A DNA stretch of 11,837 bases from Acetobacteraceae bacterium (GTDB lineage Bacteria; Pseudomonadota; Alphaproteobacteria; Acetobacterales; Acetobacteraceae): NCBI GenBank assembly GCA_030039695.1, contig JASHVB010000287.1, positions 1-11,837 on the forward strand. The letters are read 5' to 3'. The notes beneath the pieces were generated by a model, which did not search any database, had not been told where the DNA came from, and saw only the letters and a program-made list of their open reading frames with translations. Shown in pieces: positions 6,825-11,837 of the stretch. Every line of letters begins with the position of its first letter. Position 1 is the stretch's first letter. The position numbers and the translations under genes were made by a program.

Positions 6825-7721
6825 TCATACCTTCACGGTCGACGCGGTGTAGATTTCGTCGATGGCCTGTGCCAGTGCTGCGTTGAACGCCGCTTCGCTC
6901 ATCGACGACCGCAGCTCCTCTAGCAGCGCGCGCGAGAAGCTTGCGATCATGCCATGGTTGCGGGCTAGGCGCTGGCAGGCATCGGCGCGAGTATAGCCTC
7001 CCGACAAGGCGACGACGCGAACCACGCGCTCATGGGCGATCAGGTCCTTGTAGAGGTCGGGAACGTCCGGGATCGTCAGCTTCAGCATCACCTGCTGGTC
7101 CGGCGGCAGTGCATCGAGATGCCGGCCAAGCGCGTCCTTCAGGAGAGCCTCGGCTTTCGGCTTGTCGGGGCTCTTGATGAGCACCTCAGGCTCAAGAATA
7201 GGGATCAGCCCGTGCTTCGCGATCTGTGCCCCTATCTCGAACTGTTGCTTGACGATCGCTGTGATACCGCTGGGGGATGGCAGGTTGATCGTCGAACGCA
7301 TTTTGGTGCCGAAGACACCGAGCTTGACCGCTCGGCCGAGCAGCGTGTCGAGTCCCGGGATTGGCTTCATGAGGCTGACGCCGTCGGATTCCACCTCCAG
7401 CCCCTTGTCGACCTTGAGGAAAGGCACGCACCCTCGGTCCTCCCAGAGGTAGGAGGGAGTCGGCCTGCCCTGAACCTCACCGTCCATCGTACGTTCGAAC
7501 AGGATCGCGCCGATCACCTTCTCGCCGGTGAAGGCCGGAGCCGTCATCACCCGCACCCGCATCTCATGCATAAGGGTGAACATCTCAGCCTCACCGCTAT
7601 AGGCGCTCTCCGGGATTCCATAGAGGCGCAATGCCCCAGGGGTCGACCCGCCACTTTGATCGAGCGCGGCCAGGAAGCCCGGTGCCTCGGTGATGTGCGC
7701 TTTCATGTTGTTGGGAGCCAT
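6825..7721 (-). CDS. fda: class I fructose-bisphosphate aldolase
   Basis: Catalyses reversible cleavage of fructose 1,6-bisphosphate to dihydroxyacetone phosphate and glyceraldehyde 3-phosphate, in the cytoplasm. ATG 7721 gives 298 residues and stands about 9 bases after GAGG. ATG 7727, two codons earlier, is crowded against that site. Family landmarks, numbered from 7721: ALDQSGGSTP (19-28), FLKVDKG (about 101-107), PILEPEVL (174-181), MLKLTIP with the presumed Schiff-base lysine K214, and LSGGYTR (239-245) for phosphate binding. The length matches the short bacterial class I aldolases (about 296 aa). It stands alone with its own promoter, and no other glycolytic or Calvin-cycle gene is nearby. 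All catalytic landmarks look intact. Confidence 0.95.
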   Translation of the reverse strand: MAPNNMKAHITEAPGFLAALDQSGGSTPGALRLYGIPESAYSGEAEMFTLMHEMRVRVMTAPAFTGEKVIGAILFERTMDGEVQGRPTPSYLWEDRGCVPFLKVDKGLEVESDGVSLMKPIPGLDTLLGRAVKLGVFGTKMRSTINLPSPSGITAIVKQQFEIGAQIAKHGLIPILEPEVLIKSPDKPKAEALLKDALGRHLDALPPDQQVMLKLTIPDVPDLYKDLIAHERVVRVVALSGGYTRADACQRLARNHGMIASFSRALLEELRSSMSEAAFNAALAQAIDEIYTASTVKV

Positions 7722-7751
7722 GGACATGTTCCTCAGCGCTGCCAGAATTCT

Positions 7752-7780
7752 AGTATATACACCGGCTGACGTTGCGCCAA
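7752..7780 (-). promoter_or_regulatory. sigma70-type promoter of the aldolase gene
   Basis: On the - strand, TTGGCG (7780-7775) and TATACT (7757-7752) are separated by exactly 17 bases. The predicted transcript would start near 7745, giving a leader of about 24 bases before ATG 7721. Hexamer matches are four of six (-35) and five of six (-10). This is the best promoter-like sequence in the window. Confidence 0.6.
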
Positions 7781-8179
7781 GCTCGGTGGCCGGTTAAAGA
7801 ACGGAGGCTGATCGATCGGATCGCAGTGCCCTGCGGCATGCGGATGCGCAAGGTGCGCGCGACAACACACGCGATGTCGCCAATGCATCAGGCTGAGGTG
7901 TTGCGACGCTCAGCGGTTACCATTCGGGCCCGGCGGAGAAATGGAAAACCTGATGCCTCTCGGTAGAGAGTAGCGTCATGGATGGCAGCATCGCCCACGA
8001 ATGAACGCCAGACGTTGCATAATGCTCCCATCACGGTCCCGCGGGCCGTTGTCGCGGGCTCGACAAGGGTCGCGCCTCGCAAAGCGGGTGGCGCTGCGAG
8101 CCCCGGCCGCAAGGCGGATTGGCCGCGGGCTCCGACTAGGGATAAGGTCTATCTGTTCAGGCTATCATGTGAAACCCGT
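7781..8179. other. divergent intergenic interval, about 400 bp
   Basis: This separates the leftward aldolase from the rightward NTF2-like gene. A + frame open from 7982 runs in phase into the NTF2-like gene. Its 70 extra residues are arginine-, proline- and alanine-rich, come before a clear signal peptide and lack a ribosome binding site, so I regard it as non-coding. A - frame at 8112-7888 also looks like chance. No strong promoter for the NTF2-like gene was found. Confidence 0.45.
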
Positions 8180-8191
8180 GGAGGAAATATG

Positions 8192-8656
8192 ATGAGCATC
8201 GGCCGCCGTCATCTAACTGTGCAGTCGGCCGCGATTTGCCTGGCTGCCATTAGTCTGCTGCAACCGAGAGCAACTCAGGCGGCGTCGTCCGACGAGGAAG
8301 CCGTGATGAAGCGCCTCGAAGCATTTCGCGATGCTCAGTTCGCTCGTGACGCAGACGGGCTGGCCGCACTCGTTGCTGACGAGCTGAGTTACAGTCACTC
8401 AGACGGCCACATCGAAGACAAGACCACATTCATCAAGAATGCCACTTCAAACAAAACGAAATTCCTATCGCTTGAATACAAGGACCCATGGATCCGAGTA
8501 GTGGGCGACGCGGCGATCGTACGTTTCCACTGGGTTGCGGAGAGCGAGACTATTCCCGACGGCAAGAAATCCACCACGAACCTCCACATCCTAATGGTCT
8601 GGCAAAAGCAAGGTGGCGAGTGGAAGCTACTGGCCCGCGGGTCAACGAAGCTCTGA
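8192..8656 (+). CDS. exported NTF2/SnoaL-like (DUF4440-type) protein
   Basis: A protein of 154 residues. ATG 8192 is chosen because GGAGG (8180-8184) is 7 bases before it; the adjacent ATG 8189 is possible and adds one residue. The N-terminus is a signal peptide: MSIGRRHLTV, then a hydrophobic run (AAICLAAISLL) and a likely cleavage after ATQA (about residue 30). The paired arginines suggest, without proving, Tat export. The mature part (32-154) has the cone-shaped NTF2 pattern: helix EEAVMKRLEAFRDAQFARD, then LSYSHSDGHIEDKTTFI, and closing strands with AAIVRFHWVAE and WKLLARGSTKL. Proteins of this fold can be small enzymes or binding domains; no catalytic set is decisive here. It is followed by a kinase relic, not a partner gene. 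Confidence 0.82.
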   Translation: MSIGRRHLTVQSAAICLAAISLLQPRATQAASSDEEAVMKRLEAFRDAQFARDADGLAALVADELSYSHSDGHIEDKTTFIKNATSNKTKFLSLEYKDPWIRVVGDAAIVRFHWVAESETIPDGKKSTTNLHILMVWQKQGGEWKLLARGSTKL

Positions 8657-9064
8657 CGGGGTCGACGCGCTGGCGCGCTGGGCACTAGCAGGGGGAGGGA
8701 CGGCCGCGTCAACCCATGACCGCGACGGCGGCTCCAAGTTGCCGACAACGGCCCTGGAGTTCCCGATTCCATTCGTCCGCATACGTTCGATCGGTTCTTC
8801 ACGACCAAGCCGGGTGGCTCGGGCACCGGTATCGGGCTCGCGGCGTCGCGCGGAGGCGTTGCGGTGCGTGGCGGGCTGCTCATCCTGGCGCCGTCCGACG
8901 GTGAGGGCGCATGATTTGTGATGCGTCTGCGGCTGGCCCCCGAGGCATCGCAGCCGCCTGACTCAAATGACAAGGTTGGCGTGCAGCAGAGGCTGGCGCC
9001 ACCCGCGGGGACCACGCTGGTCGTCGACAACGAGCCGGGGATCGGCTCCTTGCTGGCAGAAATG

Positions 9065-9259
9065 CGTGAGCGTGCGGTACCGCTTTCGATTACCTGGTAC
9101 CGATGAGCACGCCTGGTCAGGCTACCAAAAAAAGCCTCGATCAAGCGTGCTCATCGGTACAAGGTAATTGAACGGAGGAACCGACCGTAGGATCAGGGTG
9201 ATGTCGACACTTGCCTGGGCATCAGTTCGTCGATCCGATTGATGGGGCGCCCATTGGGG
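9065..9259 (-). mobile_element. 195-bp remnant of an IS66-like element inserted in the receiver domain
   Basis: This block interrupts the receiver domain. GAAATG is present on both sides (9059-9064 and 9260-9265), like a short target duplication. Deleting one copy plus the block (201 bases, 67 codons) rejoins LLAEM with LQRLGY in frame. On its - strand, from 9258 to the stop at 9193-9195, it reads PNGRPINRIDELMPRQVS. I recognise the INRIDELMP core from the C-terminus of IS66 TnpC transposases (usually RIDELLPW). A 24-bp inverted repeat lies nearer the left end. IS66 elements usually duplicate 8 bp, and the rest of the element is absent, so this is an internally deleted or miniature derivative. 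Confidence 0.5.
9089..9168. repeat. 24-bp inverted repeat with nested small stem
   Basis: The arms at 9089-9112 and 9145-9168 are reverse complements with one mismatch in 24 positions (core GGTACCGATGAGCACGC and its complement). The 32-base centre holds a second stem, AGGCT (9119-9123) and AGCCT (9133-9137), around an A run. As RNA or single-stranded DNA it would fold into a long hairpin. It lies within the IS66-like remnant, after the transposase stop, so it is probably a structure near the element's end. Confidence 0.75.
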
Positions 9260-9489
9260 GAAATGCTGCAGAGGCTGGGGTATCGCTTTGAGGTGACGGT
9301 CAGCGGCGGATCGGCGCAGGTGCCGCTGGCGCAGCGCGACTACGACCTGGCGTTGTGTGACCTGCGGATGCCCGGGCAGGACGGGCCTGGGTTATATGAC
9401 TGGATGGCCGAGCGCGGGGCGCATCTGCGTGTACGATTTTGCAAACTGAGGTGCGATCCGAAAAGACCGACAATGTTGGAGGGCCAATA

Positions 9490-9594
9490 ATGGACAAACG
9501 CGGCTTGGTCACCAAGGCTGAAAGCTCGTCGCTTCGTTCTGGCAGCCAGAATCGTCAGGGATCACGCTTCCAAGACTTGCGCGGGGAGGTATGA
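9490..9594 (+). CDS. possible 34-aa ORF directly before the crotonase gene
   Basis: ATG 9490 follows GGAGGG (9478-9483) by about 6 bases and opens a frame of 34 codons beginning MDKRGLVTKAESSSLRSG. Its TGA (9592-9594) touches the ATG of the crotonase gene at 9595. The good ribosome binding site and the stop-start contact suggest translational coupling or a leader peptide. The composition (Ser, Arg, Gln) resembles no family I know, and it starts within the end of the kinase-relic frame. It could equally be chance. Confidence 0.25.
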   Translation: MDKRGLVTKAESSSLRSGSQNRQGSRFQDLRGEV

Positions 9595-10410
9595 ATGGGC
9601 AGCCCCAAACCGGCGAAACGCGTCCGTCTCGAAAGACACTCGCCGTTTTATTGGGGCATTACCTTTGAGCACCCGCGCCTCAACCTCTTTGGCCTGAGGA
9701 GCATCCCGCAGCCGAATGAGATCGTCACCGCGCTCGAGAGCGACGATCGCGTCCGGGTCGTCGTGTTCGACAGCGCGGTCGAGAGCTCCTTCATCACGCA
9801 CTATGATTTCCGCGCGAAGCTCGAGGACTCGACCAACATCCTGTCTAGCGCAACGGGTTTGCCGGCGCTGCCCGATTTGCTCGTGCGGATCAGGCGCGCT
9901 CGGGTGGTACCGATCGCGGCGATCTGCGGCCGCGCCACCGGAGTCGGAAGCGGAGTCGCGCTCGCGAGGGATACGCGTTTCGCCAGCCCGGAAGGAGCGA
10001 TTTTGGTGCCATGGGAGGTTCGCGCCGGCCTCGTTCCCGGCGGCGGTCCGATGGCGCGACTTCCGCAGCTCATCGGCCGGGGGCGCGCGCTCGACGTGCT
10101 GTTTAGCGCCGACGATATTCGCGGCGACGTCGCGGAGCTCTATGGGTACGTGAACCGGGCATTGGCTGGCCCGGAGCCTGACGCTTTCATCGATGCACTC
10201 GCGACGCGGATTGCCTGTTTTGACAAGGCGGCCATCGCCGACACGAAGCGCCTTGGCGGCGGCCGTCATATTGGTACAGGAATGATAATCGACAGCAAAG
10301 GGGAACGTCAATTGAGCTTTCGCCTGCCCGGTCGTTATCGCCGCTCTCGGGTGGCTGCCGTTCAACTGCGACTTGGGCGTGATCTCTGGAAGAAGCCGCT
10401 GATTCGATGA
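9595..10410 (+). CDS. enoyl-CoA hydratase/isomerase (crotonase) family protein with replaced C-terminus
   Basis: Starts at ATG 9595, preceded by GGGAGG (9584-9589) at 5 bases. Residues 1-220 follow the crotonase fold: [16 protein letters not shown] (46-61), [19 protein letters not shown] (106-124) forming the oxyanion-hole loop and following helix, FASPEGAIL (129-137), [12 protein letters not shown] (146-157) and [19 protein letters not shown] (160-178). It ends in [12 protein letters not shown] (209-220). Relatives run on for roughly 60-70 more residues of helical C-terminus. Here residues 221-271 are an unrelated arginine-rich tail that overlaps, in another frame, a sugar-porter fragment. 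The core may still fold, but the missing C-terminal helices normally complete the active site and trimer. I therefore suspect it is impaired or dead. The substrate is unknown. Confidence 0.75.
   Translation: MGSPKPAKRVRLERHSPFYWGITFEHPRLNLFGLRSIPQPNEIVTALESDDRVRVVVFDSAVESSFITHYDFRAKLEDSTNILSSATGLPALPDLLVRIRRARVVPIAAICGRATGVGSGVALARDTRFASPEGAILVPWEVRAGLVPGGGPMARLPQLIGRGRALDVLFSADDIRGDVAELYGYVNRALAGPEPDAFIDALATRIACFDKAAIADTKRLGGGRHIGTGMIIDSKGERQLSFRLPGRYRRSRVAAVQLRLGRDLWKKPLIR
10319..10402 (+). pseudogene. N-terminal relic of an MFS sugar porter, out of frame inside the crotonase tail
   Basis: In the frame one base ahead of the crotonase ORF, 10319-10399 reads [20 protein letters not shown] then VISGRSR and a stop (10400-10402). 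This resembles the first membrane segment of sugar-porter family transporters (xxAALGGLLFGYDxGVISGA). The crotonase frame just before it ([12 protein letters not shown], from ATG 10282) would suit the short cytoplasmic N-terminus of such a porter, with a one-base shift near 10318. Only this first segment remains before the glucosidase gene starts at 10407. Confidence 0.45.
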
Positions 10411-11837
10411 CATCAGAGAAGACAACGAGCGAGCATGCTCGCCTGAGAGAGGCACGCGAGGGCACCGCGCCCTGGCGCAAATGGGGCCCCTATCTCAGCG
10501 AGCGGCAATGGGGAACGGTCCGAGAGGACTACAGTGAGGGCGGTACGGCCTGGGACTACTTCCCGCATGACCATGCGCGTAGCCGCGCTTATCGTTGGGG
10601 CGAGGACGGACTTGCCGGCCTCTGTGACGAGAAGCAGCGGCTGTGCTTTTCGCTCGCGCTGTGGAATGGAGCCGATCCAATCCTCAAGGAGCGTGCCTTC
10701 GGGTTAACCAATGGCGAAGGCAATCATGGCGAGGACGTCAAGGAGTATTATTTCTACCTTGATGCTACGCCCACCCATTCTTACGGCAAATACCTCTACA
10801 AATACCCGCAGCGCGCGTTCCCTTACGACGACCTGGTCCGGGTCAACGCGACGCGCTCGCGTCAGGAGCTTGAATATGAACTGATCGACACCGGTATCTT
10901 CGAGGGCGACCGTTATTTCGACGTCTTCGCCGAGCATGCCAAGGCGTCGGCGGAAGACATTCTGATCCTGCTGACAGTGCACAACCGTGGCCCTGAGCCG
11001 GCGTATTTGCACCTGCTGCCAACGTTATGGTTCCGCAACATATGGGCCGGGCAGCCGGGCGTCGAGAAGCCCGTGCTGACGGCGGATGGCGCTGCCATCG
11101 CTGCCCGCCATCCGGAACTCGGCGTCTGGCGCCTCGAGTGCGAAGGCGCACCGGAACTGCTTTTCACCGACAACGAGACCAATAATTGCCGCCTGTTCGG
11201 CAGCGAGAATCCAAGCAGATTCGTCAAAGACGGGATCAATGATTTCTTGTTACACGGGCGGGCGGAGGCCATTAACCCGGCGGCGATCGGCACCAAGGCG
11301 GCAGCGCACTATCAGCTGGAGATCACGGCCGGTGGGTCGGCAAGCGTGCGCTTGCGATTGCGTCCCGCCGCGGCCGCGGGCGTGGCCTTCGACGACAGCT
11401 TCAACCGAACGTTCACGCGGCGCCGGGCCGAGGCCGATGTCTTCTACAATACGCTCTTCCCGGCCGATCTTGACGAGGACGGGCGTCGCATCTTCCGCCA
11501 AGCTCTGGCTGGGATTTTGTGGAGCAAACAGTACTACCACTACGACGTAGCTCGCTGGCTAGAGGAGCATGGGGCCTCGCCCTTTTCCGGCGAGCCGGGC
11601 CGGACCGTGCGCAACGCCGAATGGTTCCACATGGCCAACAACGACGTCATCTCCATGCCGGACAAGTGGGAGTATCCCTGGTATGCCAGCTGGGACCTCG
11701 GCTTTCACTGCCTTGCGCTGGTTCTCGTCGACCCTGATTTCGCCAAGCAGCAGCTCGAGCTCATGCTGTCAGATAACTACCTCCATCCGAATGGACAGCT
11801 GCCGGCGTATGAGTGGGCGTTTGGCGACGTCAATCCG
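10407..11837 (+). CDS. MGH1/GH63-like glucosidase, 5' portion (cut by window end)
   Basis: ATG 10407 overlaps the crotonase-ORF stop as ATGA. The frame stays open for 477 codons to the window end, so the gene is incomplete here only because the window stops. Landmarks: [20 protein letters not shown] (24-43), [20 protein letters not shown] (48-67) and [20 protein letters not shown] (98-117), an N-terminal beta-sandwich region, then [13 protein letters not shown] (421-433), which begins the helical barrel around the conserved WD. This pattern matches large bacterial proteins annotated as glucosidase or mannosylglycerate-hydrolase-like (GH63 clan), usually near 870-900 residues, so about half is seen. 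No signal peptide: probably cytoplasmic, acting on an alpha-glucoside or glucosylglycerate-type solute (inference). The ribosome binding site is weak (GGAAG about 14 bases away), which suggests coupling to the upstream ORF. Confidence 0.85.
   Translation, partial: MTSEKTTSEHARLREAREGTAPWRKWGPYLSERQWGTVREDYSEGGTAWDYFPHDHARSRAYRWGEDGLAGLCDEKQRLCFSLALWNGADPILKERAFGLTNGEGNHGEDVKEYYFYLDATPTHSYGKYLYKYPQRAFPYDDLVRVNATRSRQELEYELIDTGIFEGDRYFDVFAEHAKASAEDILILLTVHNRGPEPAYLHLLPTLWFRNIWAGQPGVEKPVLTADGAAIAARHPELGVWRLECEGAPELLFTDNETNNCRLFGSENPSRFVKDGINDFLLHGRAEAINPAAIGTKAAAHYQLEITAGGSASVRLRLRPAAAAGVAFDDSFNRTFTRRRAEADVFYNTLFPADLDEDGRRIFRQALAGILWSKQYYHYDVARWLEEHGASPFSGEPGRTVRNAEWFHMANNDVISMPDKWEYPWYASWDLGFHCLALVLVDPDFAKQQLELMLSDNYLHPNGQLPAYEWAFGDVNP

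Larger units (their letters stand above)
8720..9439 (+). pseudogene. hybrid sensor histidine kinase relic (ATPase end plus split receiver domain)
   Basis: A single + frame carries the end of a kinase ATPase domain: [12 protein letters not shown] (G1 box), FDRFFTTKP (F box) and SGTGIGLA (G2 box), at about 8738-8854. After APSDGEGA an in-frame TGA (8912-8914) interrupts, then FVMRLRLAPEA continues. A receiver domain follows: LVVDNEPGIGSLLAEM up to 9064, then, after a 195-bp insertion, LQRLGYRFEVTVSGG and LALCDLRMPGQDGPG. The phospho-acceptor aspartate codon is at 9359-9361. The acidic pocket reads DN instead of the usual DD. Similarity stops near 9439. The sensor, HisKA and first half of the ATPase domain are missing, and a stop (8717-8719) precedes the fragment. 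It cannot make a working kinase. Confidence 0.8.

Noticed and set aside
7032..7769. 245-codon + strand ORF opposite the aldolase
   Set aside because: It is antisense to a well-conserved aldolase and typical of the mirror frames of GC-rich genes.
7982..8191. 70-residue N-terminal extension of the NTF2-like protein
   Set aside because: The signal peptide and ribosome binding site place the start at 8192 (or 8189), and the extension has no features.
8395..9144. 249-codon - strand ORF across the NTF2-like gene and kinase relic
   Set aside because: It runs antisense through two recognisable sequences and is Ser/Arg/Pro-rich, so it is a shadow.
9562..10455. 297-codon - strand ORF opposite the crotonase gene
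   Set aside because: It is antisense to the crotonase core. Its composition is Arg/Asp/Ala-rich with no recognisable domain.

Overview
The window looks like an accessory, partly decayed stretch of a high-GC alphaproteobacterial chromosome, most likely a Bradyrhizobium-like member of the Hyphomicrobiales. This rests on base composition, the style of the small hypothetical proteins, the IS66-like remnant and the protein families present. It is inference from reading and was not checked by any search. Gene density is low: seven large genes look intact or nearly so. Between them lie long gene-free gaps and at least four recognisable gene relics (berberine-bridge-type FAD oxidase tail, MFS C-terminus, sensor kinase/receiver, sugar-porter N-terminus).

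Layout, left to right. 182-628 holds two small unassigned genes on the + strand, probably one transcription unit. After about 900 bp without a gene comes an isolated zinc-ribbon metallopeptidase (1546-2604, +) with a hairpin abutting its ribosome binding site. About 1 kb more without a clear gene follows. Then, on the - strand, comes a two-gene operon: a flavin-dependent monooxygenase of the acyl-CoA-dehydrogenase fold (5412-4189) and a two-module VOC/glyoxalase-like protein (4164-3622). Just upstream of that operon lie a frameshifted tail of a berberine-bridge-type FAD oxidase (5737-5520) and the last membrane segment of an MFS transporter (5910-5806). These may be what remains of a larger catabolic or biosynthetic cluster.

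Still on the - strand are a class I methyltransferase (6680-5889) and a class I fructose-bisphosphate aldolase (7721-6825). The aldolase has a good sigma70-type promoter and a stem-loop directly after its stop codon.

From 8192 the genes run on the + strand: an exported NTF2/SnoaL-like protein, then a hybrid histidine kinase relic. The kinase relic lacks its N-terminus, carries an in-frame stop, and its receiver domain is split by a 195-bp insertion. That insertion carries what reads as the C-terminal tail of an IS66 transposase plus a 24-bp inverted repeat. It is flanked by GAAATG on both sides, and removing it restores the receiver reading frame exactly. Beyond it are a crotonase-family gene whose normal C-terminus has been replaced, an out-of-frame piece of a sugar porter inside that replacement tail, and the first 477 codons of a large MGH1/GH63-like glucosidase that runs off the window. 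The crotonase ORF and the glucosidase overlap by ATGA.

I saw no CRISPR array, tRNA, rRNA or recognisable new defence system. The most interesting material is the record of gene decay and junction formation, plus the monooxygenase/VOC pair and the orphan metallopeptidase.
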